A DNA stretch of 64,000 bases from an uncultured Castellaniella sp. (GCF_937988725.1 NZ_CALKHS010000010.1:682001-746000), one strand, 5' to 3'; counted from the first letter of the stretch, positions 27,689 to 37,797 are shown. Made by a program: numbers and translations. The notes: generated from the sequence alone by a model not told the origin.

Positions 27689-28633
27689 TCACTCCGCCAG
27701 CAGGAACCGCCGCACGGCTTCGATCTGGTCCTCCGAGCGCACCGTGGGAGCATGCCCCACGCCCAGGAACTCCACGCAACGGGCGTTGGCGTTGCGCCTG
27801 ACCATCTGCTGCGCGGTCTCGGCCGAGAGGATGTCGGATTGAGCGCCCCGCAGGACCAGGGCCGGCATGGGCAAGTGGTCCCAGGCCCGCCACAGCAGTG
27901 CCTCGGCGGCGGCGGTGGCTTCAGGGGTTTGCAGGGCGAAAGGCTGGGCGATGCGCAGATCGTAATGCTTGACCCACTGCCCGCCCTGCTCGTGGAACAC
28001 GTGTTCGGTCAGGGCCGTCCAGCCGGCGGCATCGTGCGGACCGAAGCCGCCGGACACGGCCCGCACGTAATCCACCGCCTGCTGAAACGACGCGAACCGG
28101 ATGTCCTGGCCCACATAGCCGCCGATGCGCTCTAGGCCTTCCTGCGTCAGGGCGGGGCCGATATCGTTGAACACCATGCGGCCCAGGGGAACGTCCGGCG
28201 CGGCGCCCAGCCCCCAGGCGCCCCGGTCGGGACGCAGCGCCGGCGACACCATCGCCGCGCCGGCCAGGCCCAGGCCGATCAGCCCGCCCATCGACGTGCC
28301 CACCCAGTCCAGCCGGGCGGGCGCCAGGCGGGCGATCAGGGCCACCATGTCGGCCACGTACTGCGGCACGACGTAGCCGGCCGGGTCGATCAGCCAGTCG
28401 GACCGCCCGCGGCCGACCACGTCCGGGCAGACCACCCGATAGTCATCCCGCAGCGCCCGCGCCAGCGGATCGAAATCGCGGCCGGTGCGCGTCAGGCCAT
28501 GCGCGCACAGCAGCACCCGGTCATTGCCCGGATCGCCCCATTCCCAGTACGCCATGCGGTGCAGGCCGGCCGGGCTGGCGCAGGTGACGAAATCCAAGCG
28601 GGGTTCGGCGTCTGAATGCGCAATCGGGGACAT
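27689..28633 (-). CDS. Alpha/beta hydrolase
   Basis: Predicted soluble hydrolase of 314 residues. The oxyanion segment is LCAHGLTRTGRDFDPLA near residue 45, the nucleophile elbow GTSMGGLIG near residue 111, the acid region VLRGAQSDILSAE near 265 and the catalytic His in GVGHAP near 295. The fold class is clear but the substrate is not. It stands 40 bases upstream of the PHP gene on the same strand and may be co-transcribed with it. Confidence 0.8.
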   Translation of the reverse strand: MSPIAHSDAEPRLDFVTCASPAGLHRMAYWEWGDPGNDRVLLCAHGLTRTGRDFDPLARALRDDYRVVCPDVVGRGRSDWLIDPAGYVVPQYVADMVALIARLAPARLDWVGTSMGGLIGLGLAGAAMVSPALRPDRGAWGLGAAPDVPLGRMVFNDIGPALTQEGLERIGGYVGQDIRFASFQQAVDYVRAVSGGFGPHDAAGWTALTEHVFHEQGGQWVKHYDLRIAQPFALQTPEATAAAEALLWRAWDHLPMPALVLRGAQSDILSAETAQQMVRRNANARCVEFLGVGHAPTVRSEDQIEAVRRFLLAE

Positions 28634-28724
28634 GATGAAGCCTCTTGCAAACGAGCGATACGTCGATTGTAGCGACGAATGCCCGCGCGCCCGCCCCGAG
28701 GCCGGGCGCGCGCCGCCGCCGCGT

Positions 28725-30137
28725 TCACACGTGCAGCGCCTGCCCCAGCGCCCGCAGCGCGGCTTCCTGGATGGCTTCGCCCTGGGTCGGGTGCGCGTGG
28801 ATCGTGTGCCCCACGTCTTCCAGGCGGGCCCCCATTTCGATGGACTGGCCGAAAGCGGCGGCGAATTCGGACACGCCCCGCCCCACCGCCTGCCACCCCA
28901 GGATCAGATGGTTGTCGCGCCGCGCCACGACGCGCACGAAGCCGTCCGTGGATTCCAGCGTCATGGCCCGGCCGTTGGCCGCCAGCGGGAAGACGCCTTC
29001 CAGGGCCTCGATGCCGGCCGCCGCGGCCTGCTGCGGCGACAGCCCGGCCGTCACGACCTCCGGATCCGTGAAGCACACGGCCGGAATGGCGGCGGGCACG
29101 AAGCGCCGCACATGGCCCGCGATCTGTTCCGCCACGCATTCGCCCTGCGCCATGGCGCGATGGGCCAGCATCGGTTCTCCGGTCAGGTCGCCGATGGCCC
29201 ACACGCCGCTCATGGAAGTCCGGCAGCGCTCGTCCACCTGAACGGCCAGGCCGTCCATGTCCAGCATCAGGGAACTGAGGCCGAAGCCCCGGCTGCGGGG
29301 CCGGCGGCCCACCGCCACCAGGATCTGCTGGGCGGGCAGCACCTGTTCCTCCGCCTTGGGCGGCTGGATGCGCAGGCCCTTGCCGTCCTCGCTCAGGCCC
29401 AGGACCTGGGTCTGCAGGTGCAGGTCGACGCCCAGGGATTTCAGGGCCTTGTGCACGGGCTTGACCAGTTCCGCATCGTAGGCGGGCAGGATGCGATCCT
29501 GGGCTTCGACGACGTCGACCTTGACCCCCAGTTTGCGGTAGACGGTGCCCAGTTCCAGGCCGATGTACCCCGCGCCCACGATGGCCAGGGATTTGGGCAG
29601 CTTCTTCGGCGACAGGGCCTCGGTGGAGGAAATCACCGGGCCGCCGAAGGGCATGAAGGGCAAAGCGGCGGGTTCCGACCCCGTCGCCAGCAGCAGGTGT
29701 TCGCAGCGGATGCGCTGAGGCGCGCCCGCCTTGCCTTTGACGACCGGATCCACGTCCACGGTCTTGCCGTCGACGATGCGCGCCCACCCCTGGACGACCG
29801 TGACCTTGTGCTTTTTCAGCAGGGCCCCGATGCCGCCCGTCAGTTTCTTGACGATGCCATCCTTCCAGGCGATGCTGCGGTCCAGGTCCAGTTCCGGCGA
29901 GCGGGCGCGGATGCCCAGGGGAGAATCCCCCGCATAGCCCTGCAGGGCGTGGAATTGTTCCGCGACGTGGATCAGGGCCTTGGAGGGAATGCAGCCGATG
30001 TTCAGGCAGGTGCCGCCCAGGGTGGCGCCTTCCACCAGCACGGTGGGAATGCCCAGCTGGCCCGCCCGGATGGCGGCCACGTAGCCGCCGGGGCCGCCGC
30101 CAACGATCAGCAAAGTGGTATTGATGGGATTGGACAT
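28725..30137 (-). CDS. lpdV: Dihydrolipoyl dehydrogenase (E3 of the branched-chain 2-oxoacid dehydrogenase)
   Basis: FAD flavoenzyme of 470 residues that reoxidises dihydrolipoyl groups with NAD. Motifs: LLIVGGGPGGYVAAIRAGQLG at the start, redox-active disulfide GTCLNIGCIPSK near residue 40, NAD site VGAGYIGLELG near 180, and the C-terminal HAHPTQGEAIQEA with the catalytic His. The ATG at 30137 lies two bases after the E2 stop, so this is the last gene of the E1 alpha-E1 beta-E2-E3 operon. An ATG 17 codons earlier lies inside E2. Confidence 0.93.
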   Translation of the reverse strand: MSNPINTTLLIVGGGPGGYVAAIRAGQLGIPTVLVEGATLGGTCLNIGCIPSKALIHVAEQFHALQGYAGDSPLGIRARSPELDLDRSIAWKDGIVKKLTGGIGALLKKHKVTVVQGWARIVDGKTVDVDPVVKGKAGAPQRIRCEHLLLATGSEPAALPFMPFGGPVISSTEALSPKKLPKSLAIVGAGYIGLELGTVYRKLGVKVDVVEAQDRILPAYDAELVKPVHKALKSLGVDLHLQTQVLGLSEDGKGLRIQPPKAEEQVLPAQQILVAVGRRPRSRGFGLSSLMLDMDGLAVQVDERCRTSMSGVWAIGDLTGEPMLAHRAMAQGECVAEQIAGHVRRFVPAAIPAVCFTDPEVVTAGLSPQQAAAAGIEALEGVFPLAANGRAMTLESTDGFVRVVARRDNHLILGWQAVGRGVSEFAAAFGQSIEMGARLEDVGHTIHAHPTQGEAIQEAALRALGQALHV

Positions 30138-30139
30138 GC

Positions 30140-31534
30140 TTACTCCACGAACAGAAGCGCCGGGCATTCCAGATAGCGCCGGATGCACTGGATGAACTCG
30201 GCGGCGTGCATGCCGTCGACCACGCGATGATCAAAGGACGAGGACAGGTTCATGAGCTTGCGGGCCACGACCCGACCCTCCTGGAAGACCGGACGCTCGA
30301 CCACGCGGTTGACGCCCACGATGGCGACTTCCGGGTGATTGATCACCGGCGTGGAGACGATCCCGCCCAGCGGCCCCAGGCTGGTGATGGTGATGGTGGA
30401 ACCCGTCAATTCGTCGCGCGCAGCCTTGCCCTGGCGGGCGGCCTCGGCCAGGCGGGCGATTTCCGCCGCGCAGGACCAGAGGTCCAGGGTTTCGGCATGA
30501 CGGACCACAGGCACCATCAGGCCCGACGGCGTCTGCGCCGCCACCCCCAGGTGCACGGCGCCGAACTGGGTCACCACGCCGGCGTCGTCATCGAAGCGCG
30601 CGTTGATCTGCGGGAATTCGCGCAGGGCCAGCACCATGGCCCGCCCCAGGAAGGGCAGCAGGGTCAGTTTGCCGCGTTCGGTGCTGTAGCGGGCATTGAG
30701 CCGGGCGCGCAGGGACTCCAGTTCGGTGACGTCGATTTCCTCGACGTACGTGAAGTGCGGGATGCGCCGCTTGGATTCCTGCATCTTCTGCGCGATCTTG
30801 CGCCGCAGCCCGATGACGGGAACGGCGGTTTCGTCGTCGTGGGACTGGTACAGGGACCCGGTGGTGCGATGCGAAGTGTCGTTGCGGTCGCGGGCCAGCC
30901 AGGCGTCCAGGTCCCCCTGGGTGATGCGGCCCGCCGGGCCGCTGCCCGGCACGTACTGCAAGGTGATGCCCAGGTCCCAGGCGCGGCGGCGCACAGCGGG
31001 CGAAGCCAGGGGCCGCTGGCCCTCGGGCCGCGCGGGCGCGTGGGTGGCGGCATGCGGCGTGCGGGCCGCAGGGGCGGCCGGCGCGGGAGCGATTTCAGCC
31101 ATCGGAGCCGGCGCCGCGCGGGGCGCTGCCGGCGCGACTGCCGCCGGGGCGGCATCCGCAGTCCCGGCCCGAAGCGCTGCCTCGGCGCGCGCGCCGCCGG
31201 CCTGCGCCGGGGCAGCGTCCGGGGACGGCGAGGCGGATGCTGCCGGTTCCGCAGGCGCGGCGCGGGTCTTGAAGGTGTGCTCGTTGCCCTCGCCCTCGAC
31301 TTCCAGGCGGATCAGTTCGGACCCCACCGCCATGACCTGGCCGACCTGCCCGCCCAGCGAAACGACCTGCCCATGCACGGGGGACGGCACCTGCACGGTG
31401 GCCTTGTCGGTCATGACGTCGGCCAGGACCTGGTCCTCGACCACCGCGTCGCCCGGCTGGACGTGCCATTCGACCAGTTCGACTTCCGCAATGCCTTCGC
31501 CGATGTCAGGCATCTTGATGATGTGAATACCCAT
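30140..31534 (-). CDS. bkdB: Branched-chain 2-oxoacid dehydrogenase E2, lipoamide acyltransferase
   Basis: Core acyltransferase of 464 residues. The N-terminal lipoyl domain has the modified Lys in VMTDKATVQVPSP near residue 44. An Ala/Pro-rich flexible linker follows (residues about 95-175). The E3/E1-binding domain is ASPAVRRRAWDLGI...GSGPAGRITQGDL, and the C-terminal catalytic domain ends with DHRVVDG. The start at 31534 (MGIHIIKMPDIGEGIAE) overlaps the E1 beta stop by one base (TAATG). Confidence 0.93.
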   Translation of the reverse strand: MGIHIIKMPDIGEGIAEVELVEWHVQPGDAVVEDQVLADVMTDKATVQVPSPVHGQVVSLGGQVGQVMAVGSELIRLEVEGEGNEHTFKTRAAPAEPAASASPSPDAAPAQAGGARAEAALRAGTADAAPAAVAPAAPRAAPAPMAEIAPAPAAPAARTPHAATHAPARPEGQRPLASPAVRRRAWDLGITLQYVPGSGPAGRITQGDLDAWLARDRNDTSHRTTGSLYQSHDDETAVPVIGLRRKIAQKMQESKRRIPHFTYVEEIDVTELESLRARLNARYSTERGKLTLLPFLGRAMVLALREFPQINARFDDDAGVVTQFGAVHLGVAAQTPSGLMVPVVRHAETLDLWSCAAEIARLAEAARQGKAARDELTGSTITITSLGPLGGIVSTPVINHPEVAIVGVNRVVERPVFQEGRVVARKLMNLSSSFDHRVVDGMHAAEFIQCIRRYLECPALLFVE

Positions 31535-32571
31535 TATGCCTCCCGGAACGCACGTTTGAATGCCTCGGCCACCCGCTTGGGGCCGGGGAAATACGCCCAT
31601 TCATGGGAATGCGGATACGGCGTATCCCACCCCGTGATGCGTTCGATCGGGGCTTCGAGATGATAGAAACAGTGTTCCTGGACCAGCGCGCACAACTCGG
31701 CGCCGAAACCGCTGGTGCGGGTGGCTTCGTGCAGCACCACGCAGCGGCCGGTCTTGCGCACCGACGCCAGGATGGTGTCCAGATCCAGCGGCCACAGGCT
31801 GCGCAGGTCGATGATGTCAGCCTCGATGCCGGCGTCCTTGGCGGCGACTTCCGCCACATAGACCATGGTGCCGTAGGTCAGCACGGTCAGGTCGCGGCCT
31901 TCGCGGTAGAGCGCGGCCTTGTCCAGCGGCACGCTGTAATAGCCTTCCGGGACATTGCCCAGCGGATGCTTGGACCAGGGCACGACCGGCTGGTCGTGAT
32001 GACCGTCGAACGGCCCGTTGTACAGGCGCTTGGGCTCCAGGAAAATGACGGGGTCGTCATTTTCGATGGAACTGATCAGCAGGCCCTTGGCATCGTAGGG
32101 ATTGGAGGGCATGACGGTGCGCAGGCCCGAGACGTGCGTGAACAGGGCCTCGGGGCTCTGGCTGTGGGTCTGGCCGCCGAAGATGCCGCCGCCGCAGGGC
32201 ATGCGGATCGTCAGCGGCGCCGTGAAACCGCCCGCCGAGCGGTAGCGCAGGCGGGCGGCCTCGGAAAAGATCTGGTCGGCCGCCGGATAGAAATAGTCCG
32301 CGAACTGGATTTCGACCACGGGGCGCAGGCCATAGGCGCCCATGCCCACGGCGGCCGCCACGATGCCGCTCTCGGAAATGGGCGCGTCGAACACCCGCGA
32401 CTGGCCGTATTTGGTCTGCAGGCCTTCGGTGCAGCGGAACACGCCGCCGAAGTAGCCCACGTCCTCGCCGAAGATGACGACGTTCTCGTCGCGGTCCAGC
32501 ATGATGTCCATGGCCGATCGCAGGGCCTGGATCATGGTCATGGGGCGTGTTTTCATCGTGTCCTGTGCCAT
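31534..32571 (-). CDS. bkdA2: Branched-chain 2-oxoacid dehydrogenase E1 beta subunit
   Basis: Beta chain of the thiamin diphosphate-dependent decarboxylase, 345 residues. It carries FGEDVGYFGGVFRCTEGL near residue 34, AYGLRPVVEIQFADY near 79, PCGGGIFGGQTHSQSPE near 126 and the C-terminal transketolase-like part. The ATG at 32571 follows the E1 alpha stop by two bases. With E1 alpha it forms the alpha2beta2 enzyme that decarboxylates the 2-oxoacids of Val, Leu and Ile. Confidence 0.93.
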   Translation of the reverse strand: MAQDTMKTRPMTMIQALRSAMDIMLDRDENVVIFGEDVGYFGGVFRCTEGLQTKYGQSRVFDAPISESGIVAAAVGMGAYGLRPVVEIQFADYFYPAADQIFSEAARLRYRSAGGFTAPLTIRMPCGGGIFGGQTHSQSPEALFTHVSGLRTVMPSNPYDAKGLLISSIENDDPVIFLEPKRLYNGPFDGHHDQPVVPWSKHPLGNVPEGYYSVPLDKAALYREGRDLTVLTYGTMVYVAEVAAKDAGIEADIIDLRSLWPLDLDTILASVRKTGRCVVLHEATRTSGFGAELCALVQEHCFYHLEAPIERITGWDTPYPHSHEWAYFPGPKRVAEAFKRAFREA

Positions 32572-32573
32572 GC

Positions 32574-33806
32574 TCACACCCCCAGTTCCTGGCGCTGCCG
32601 GCGCAGGTGTTCCGGCATTTCCTTGTAGACGTCCTCGAACATGGTGGCCACGCTGGACGTGCGTCCCGTGGCCAGCGTGCCGTGGGCTTCCGCCTTCTTC
32701 TGGGCCGCGACGATCTCGGCCTCGCAGGTTTTCTGGGCGTCCTGGTGTTCCTGTTCGGACCAGATGCCGCGCCCGATCATGTACTGCTTCAGGCGGGCGA
32801 TCGGGTCGCCCAGCGGGAAGCGCGACCAGTCGTCGGCCGGCCGGTATTTCGACGGATCGTCGGACGTGGAATGCGGCCCCGCCCGGTAGCTGACCCATTC
32901 GATCAGCGTGGCGCCATGGTTGCCGCGGGCGCGATCGGCCGCCCAGCGCGAGGCGGCGTACACCGCCAGGAAATCGTTGCCGTCCACCCGCAGGGACGCC
33001 ACGTTGGAGCCGATGCCGCGCGCCGCCAGGGTGATGCCCTCGCCGCCCGCCACCGACTGGAAGGTGGAAATGGCCCATTGGTTGTTGATGACGTTCAGGA
33101 TCACCGGCGCGCGGTAGACGTTGGCGAACAGCAGCGCCGTCTGGTAATCGGATTCGGCGGTGGCGCCGTCGCCGATCCAGCCGCAGGCGATGCGGGTGTC
33201 GCCCTTGATGGCGGAGGCCATGGCCCAGCCCACGGCCTGCGGCATCTGCGTGCCCAGATTGCCCGACAGGGTGAAGAAGCCCTTTTCCGGCACGGAATAC
33301 AGCACCGGCAGCTGGCGGCCTTTCAGGGGATCTTTGTCGTTCGAGAAGATCTGGCACATCATGTCGAACAGCGGATAGTCCTGGGCGATCAGCAGCCCCT
33401 GCTGGCGATAGGACGGAAAATGCATGTCGCCGTCCCGCAGCGCCAGCGACTGGCCGATGGCGATGGCTTCCTCGCCCAGGCACTGCATGTAGAAAGAGGT
33501 CTTTTTCTGGCGCTGGGCGATGACCATGCGGGCATCGAAGATGCGCGTCTTGATCATGGCCTGCATGCCCCGCCGAAGAATGGCGTCGTCGGGCAGGTCT
33601 TCGGCCCAGGGACCGACCGCCTGGCCGTCATCATCCAGCACCCGGATCAGGCCCAGGGCCAGGTCGCGCGTGTCGTAGGGGATGGTGTCGATGGGAGGTT
33701 TGCGAGCGGCGCCAGCCGGCTGCAGCCGCAGGTAGGAAAAGTCGGTCGCCTGACCGGGACGCCCCGAGGGTTCGGGGACATAGAACTTCAGCGGTGTCTG
33801 TGTCAT
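32574..33806 (-). CDS. bkdA1: Branched-chain 2-oxoacid dehydrogenase E1 alpha subunit
   Basis: Alpha chain of 410 residues that binds thiamin diphosphate through GDGATAESDYQTALLFANVYRAPV...NNQWAIST (GDG-x(n)-N motif near residues 207-242). The phosphorylation-loop region is HSTSDDPSKYRP. First gene of the bkd operon. The 114-base upstream region separates it from comEC, and no regulator gene adjoins. No strong ribosome binding site is visible before the ATG. Confidence 0.93.
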   Translation of the reverse strand: MTQTPLKFYVPEPSGRPGQATDFSYLRLQPAGAARKPPIDTIPYDTRDLALGLIRVLDDDGQAVGPWAEDLPDDAILRRGMQAMIKTRIFDARMVIAQRQKKTSFYMQCLGEEAIAIGQSLALRDGDMHFPSYRQQGLLIAQDYPLFDMMCQIFSNDKDPLKGRQLPVLYSVPEKGFFTLSGNLGTQMPQAVGWAMASAIKGDTRIACGWIGDGATAESDYQTALLFANVYRAPVILNVINNQWAISTFQSVAGGEGITLAARGIGSNVASLRVDGNDFLAVYAASRWAADRARGNHGATLIEWVSYRAGPHSTSDDPSKYRPADDWSRFPLGDPIARLKQYMIGRGIWSEQEHQDAQKTCEAEIVAAQKKAEAHGTLATGRTSSVATMFEDVYKEMPEHLRRQRQELGV

Positions 33807-33920
33807 GATCGCAGAAATCTTTTGGATTTGCCATTAACCCGTTGGCGGGCAACAGTCGTCTTGTGGACGGCTGCCGCATCATCGCCGATCCCGCCATGCC
33901 GCGCAAGATCGCGTAAACCA

Positions 33921-36641
33921 CTACGGGCGCCGTCCGTGCCAATAACGACGGGACGACTCAAGAACACTGTACAACGACAGGCCGGTGCCGCGCGACTGGG
34001 CATTTACCCCGCCCTGCCAGTCCGTGCGCCAGATCGTCGCGCCGGACCGGCGCCAGCGGTCCAGCACGGCCTCGTTCGGATGGCCGTGGCGGTTCCAGCG
34101 GCCCACCTGCACGATGACGTGCCGGGCGGCCACGGCCTGGACGAAGGGCGCCGACGAAGAGGTGTGCGAACCGTGATGCGCGGCGACCACGACGTCGGCG
34201 GGGGTCAGGCCGCGCCGCACCAGGGCCGCCTCGGTGCGGGCTTCGATGTCGCCGGTCAGCAGCAGGCTGTGATACTGGCCGCGCACCCGCAGCACACAGC
34301 TGCCGGCATTGGCCTGGACGTCCTTGCGCTCACGGCGCACGTCCAGGGGCCAGAGAAATTCGAAACTGACGCCGTCGATCCGCCAGCGCCCGCCGAACCG
34401 ACAGGGGCTGGCGGCCAGCGGACGCGAAGCGGGCGGCGCCTGCAGCAGCCGGGCTTCCCGGTCCAGCCAGCGGTCCAGGTCGAAGGAACTGAAGGCCTGC
34501 TCCACCCGCACGGCTTCCAGGATGCTGCGCGCGCCGCCCGCATGATCCAGGTCGGCATGGGACAGGACCAGGGCATCCAGGCGCCGCACCCCCAGCGCCC
34601 GCAGGGCGGGCGCGACCGTCCGGGCGCCCTCGTCCGCATCCCGCGCATGGCGGGCCCCGGCGTCGAAGACGATGTCGTGCCCGGCGGTGCGCAGCAGCAA
34701 AGCGCTGCCCTGCCCCACGTCCAGGGCATGCAGGTCCCATTCGCCCTCGCCCGGACGCGGCGGCGTCCACAGCGCCATGGGCAGCAGGGCCAGCCAGGCC
34801 CAGCGGCGCCGGCGCCACAGCATTGCGGCCGCCTGGCGGCCGCGCGACGCCCATGCCGCTTGCGCTCGACCGGACCCGGCGGAAACGGGGAAAGGCGCAC
34901 ACCGGGCAACGTCGCGGCCCGGAGAGCCGGATGCCCCAAACCCCGCGCCCGAACGACGACACCCCGACCGGGCGCCATCCGGCCACAAAGCGCAGGCCGC
35001 CCCGGCCGCCGCCAGCAGGTACAGCCAGGCGGGGCCAGCCGCCACCGGCCAGGTCGGCAGACCGGCCAGCCATTCGGTCGGCCGCATCATCAGCGCCAGC
35101 ACGCCGTGGGCCAGCCACGCCAGGCCGGCGGCGGCCCAGTCCAGGCCCGGCGCCAGGGACACGGCCGCCAGCATCAGCGACAGCGGCGTGACGCACAGTT
35201 CGATCAGGGGAATGGCGTAGGCATTGGCCGCCGGGGACACCAGGGACACCTCGTGGAACACCCAGGCCAGCGCGGGCGCCAGCGCCAGGGTGATGGCCCA
35301 CTGCAGGCGGGCCGCCAGTTTCAGGCTCCGCAGCCAGCGGCCAGTGCGCGACACAGAGCCCGAAGCTGGCTGCGTCTGCTGAGACGCACCATGCCCCGCC
35401 GCCAGCAGCACCGCCACGGCGGCGAAGGACAGCCAGAAGCCGCTGGCCAGCAGGGACCAGGGGTCCAGCGCCACGACGACGGCGGCGGCCAGCGCCAGCA
35501 CCCGGGATGCGCTCAGGCGCAGCTGCAGGGCCTGGGCGCCCGCCACCACCGCCAGCATCATGAAGGTGCGGCGGGCGGGCACGCCCCAGCCCGCCAGCAG
35601 GCAATACAGCCAGGCCGTGATCAGGGCGGCGCAGGCGGCCGCCCGCCGGGCCGGCCAGTATTCGGCCAGCACGCGGCCGCGCCAGGACAGGCGGCACCAC
35701 AGCCAGCGCGCGGCCAGCGCCGCCACGCCCGCCAGCATCGTGATGTGGGACCCGGAGATCGACACGAGGTGCGTCAGGCCGGTGCGGTTGAAGATGCGCC
35801 AGTCGGCATCGTCCATCCCATCCTGATCGCCAATGGCCAGGGCCCGCAGCACGGCGCCGTAGCGCTTGCCGTCCAGATGCGGGGCCATGGCCTGGCGGAT
35901 CCGGTGCCGCGCCCGGTCGGCCACGACGGAGATGCCGTGCCAGTCCTCGTCCCGCAGATGCTCCGGCACGCCGCGCACCGTGCCGCTCGCCCGGATGCCG
36001 GCGGCGAACACATGGCCCTCGTAATCGAAGGCGGCGGCGTTTCGCGCCGCCTGGACGGGCCTCAGGACCAGCGCCATGCGCCACACCTGGCCCGCACGCA
36101 CGATCGGAAACGGCGGGTCGGCGGGCCGCGCCGCCGCATAAGGGCTGCGCCAGCCCGACGCCGGCCAGTTGACCAGGATCCGTCGCGGCACCCCCGCCGG
36201 GTGCGAATCCAGCACGTCCGCCTCGAAGCGGATCCGGTCCGGCTGCAGGCGCGGCAGCCCCTGGACGCGCAGCGTGACCCGCGACACCCGGTCCACATTG
36301 CCGTCCTCCAGGACCTGGGCGAGCCGCTGCTGCGCCCAGAAGACGGTGGCAGAAAACGCCAGGCCCGCGGCCAGCAGCCACAGCGCCAGGATGCATGCTG
36401 CGCGGGCCAGCGGCGGCGTCCGATCCCGCTGCGACCCGTTTTCCCTGAAAGCGGCGTCATCCGGGAGCGACGCGTCCGTCGCGCGGACCCCGGTCCGGCG
36501 GCGCAGGAACCCGGCCAGGCCCAGCATGGCCGCCGGAACCAGCACCGTGGCCGCCAGCCAGGGCCACGCCGGCAACCGGGCCAGTTGATGCGCGGCCCCC
36601 GCCCCCAACAGCCCCGCCGCCACCGCCAGCCGACCGATCAT
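33921..36641 (-). CDS. comEC: DNA uptake channel protein ComEC/Rec2
   Basis: Inner-membrane protein of 906 residues proposed to carry single-stranded DNA into the cytoplasm in natural transformation. Three parts are visible: an N-terminal soluble OB-like region (about 60-220), the multi-helix competence domain (SISGSHITMLAGVAAL near residue 275, then many hydrophobic helices), and a C-terminal metallo-beta-lactamase domain (LHALDVGQGSALLLRT, then LSHADLDHAGG). The ATG at 36641 has a GGAGG site; an ATG 18 codons earlier is less likely. Presence does not by itself show competence. Confidence 0.9.
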   Translation of the reverse strand: MIGRLAVAAGLLGAGAAHQLARLPAWPWLAATVLVPAAMLGLAGFLRRRTGVRATDASLPDDAAFRENGSQRDRTPPLARAACILALWLLAAGLAFSATVFWAQQRLAQVLEDGNVDRVSRVTLRVQGLPRLQPDRIRFEADVLDSHPAGVPRRILVNWPASGWRSPYAAARPADPPFPIVRAGQVWRMALVLRPVQAARNAAAFDYEGHVFAAGIRASGTVRGVPEHLRDEDWHGISVVADRARHRIRQAMAPHLDGKRYGAVLRALAIGDQDGMDDADWRIFNRTGLTHLVSISGSHITMLAGVAALAARWLWCRLSWRGRVLAEYWPARRAAACAALITAWLYCLLAGWGVPARRTFMMLAVVAGAQALQLRLSASRVLALAAAVVVALDPWSLLASGFWLSFAAVAVLLAAGHGASQQTQPASGSVSRTGRWLRSLKLAARLQWAITLALAPALAWVFHEVSLVSPAANAYAIPLIELCVTPLSLMLAAVSLAPGLDWAAAGLAWLAHGVLALMMRPTEWLAGLPTWPVAAGPAWLYLLAAAGAACALWPDGARSGCRRSGAGFGASGSPGRDVARCAPFPVSAGSGRAQAAWASRGRQAAAMLWRRRRWAWLALLPMALWTPPRPGEGEWDLHALDVGQGSALLLRTAGHDIVFDAGARHARDADEGARTVAPALRALGVRRLDALVLSHADLDHAGGARSILEAVRVEQAFSSFDLDRWLDREARLLQAPPASRPLAASPCRFGGRWRIDGVSFEFLWPLDVRRERKDVQANAGSCVLRVRGQYHSLLLTGDIEARTEAALVRRGLTPADVVVAAHHGSHTSSSAPFVQAVAARHVIVQVGRWNRHGHPNEAVLDRWRRSGATIWRTDWQGGVNAQSRGTGLSLYSVLESSRRYWHGRRP

Positions 36642-36683
36642 CCCCTGCCTCCGAATGCCTTCGACAGGACAGGCTAAGGGGCG

Positions 36684-36728
36684 CGAGCGTGACAAAACCA
36701 GGCCCTCGGGCCGCTTTTGTCACGCTCG
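36684..36728. terminator. Bidirectional terminator-like nested hairpin
   Basis: A perfect 14-base inverted repeat (36684-36697 and 36715-36728, GAGCGTGACAAAA type) encloses a GC hairpin GGCC/GGCC with a four-base loop. The inner stem is flanked by AAAA on one side and TTTT on the other, so it reads as an intrinsic terminator on both strands. It follows the esterase gene and precedes comEC, both on the minus strand. Confidence 0.65.
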
Positions 36729-36774
36729 TCAGGCCGCGGGCATGCCATGCAGGCCGGCGGCCGGGCGCTTCACA

Positions 36775-37650
36775 TCAGGATTTCCGATCCAGCGCTTCGC
36801 ATTTTTTGCTCATGTAAGGCAAGGCGCGCACGGAGGATTCCCGGAATACGAGCCAGTCATGATCCCCGTCGATCACCCGGTATTCCACGTCCTTGGGCTG
36901 GGTCGCGTGCAGCGTCCAATACAGCTTGGCGGCCGCCAGCACGATGCCGAAGCGGTCATGGTCGCCGGACTCGATCCACATCGGCACGATGGTGTTCGCC
37001 TTGCGGTAAGCCGGCAATCTGGCGGGATACAGCGAATTCGTCCAGGCGGCTTCGTCGAACTTCCCGTCCCTGGCGAATTGCGGCGTCTTGCGCGACGCCG
37101 ACGTGGGCGGCGGGAACGGATCGTAGATGGCGGGGCTCAGGACCCCCGCGGCGCAGAACAGGTCCGGATGGGACAGGCTCAGGTTCAGGGCGCCGTACCC
37201 CCCCATCGACAGGCCGCCGATCGAGCGCCCGGCGCGGTCGGTGCGGATCTTGTAGTGCTGCTCGGCATAGGGGATGACGTCCTTGATGAAGGCGGTCTCG
37301 GCCTTGACCGCATTGGCGTCCGCGTACCAGGACTCGGGGCCGGTGGTCGGCATCACGATGACGGAGCGGCGCAGCTCGCGCCGGGCGATCAACTGGTCGG
37401 CCGTCACCTGGATGCCGCCCTTGAGGACCCAGGCAGTCTCGTTGGAACCGGCGCCGTGCAGCATGTAGATCACCGGCAGTTTCTCCTGGGCGTCCTCATA
37501 CTCGTCGGGCAGATAGACCTGCATCTTGAGATCCCGGCCCAGCGTGGGCGAGGCGAACGAAGCCTGCACGATCTCGCTGGCCAGGGCGGGCGCGGCGGCG
37601 CAGGCGGCGGCCGCGACGGCGGCGGCCAGGCTCAAAGTATGTTTTGGCAT
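36775..37650 (-). CDS. Secreted esterase, FrmB/EstA-like alpha/beta hydrolase
   Basis: Exported hydrolase of 291 residues. The ATG at 37650 with a GAGAGGAAG site gives a signal peptide (KHTLSLAAAVAAAACAAAPALAS). The mature enzyme has LPVIYMLHGAGSNETAW, the nucleophile elbow GLSMGGYG near residue 150 in a GRSIGGLSMGG context, and the late Asp/His pair around ESGDHDRFG and DGDHDW. The pattern fits the putative esterase (Esterase D/FrmB) family. An ATG 23 codons upstream would bury the signal peptide and is rejected. Periplasmic; substrate unknown. Confidence 0.82.
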   Translation of the reverse strand: MPKHTLSLAAAVAAAACAAAPALASEIVQASFASPTLGRDLKMQVYLPDEYEDAQEKLPVIYMLHGAGSNETAWVLKGGIQVTADQLIARRELRRSVIVMPTTGPESWYADANAVKAETAFIKDVIPYAEQHYKIRTDRAGRSIGGLSMGGYGALNLSLSHPDLFCAAGVLSPAIYDPFPPPTSASRKTPQFARDGKFDEAAWTNSLYPARLPAYRKANTIVPMWIESGDHDRFGIVLAAAKLYWTLHATQPKDVEYRVIDGDHDWLVFRESSVRALPYMSKKCEALDRKS

Positions 37651-37797
37651 GTCTTCCTCTCGGCATGAGCATCCGGAGCCTGTCGCGGCGGGCGCCGCGA
37701 AACACGCTCCGGAACTCATTATGCATCGCGGCCCCGTCCGGGGCGCGGAAGACGGGCGGCGCGCCGAACGGCGCGGGTCATGCCGCCACCGGCCCGC

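Noticed and set aside
32547..36677. Open frame of 1376 codons on the plus strand across bkdA1 and comEC
   Set aside because: Antisense to two well-supported genes, low-complexity Arg/Gln/Gly-rich composition, no domain pattern.
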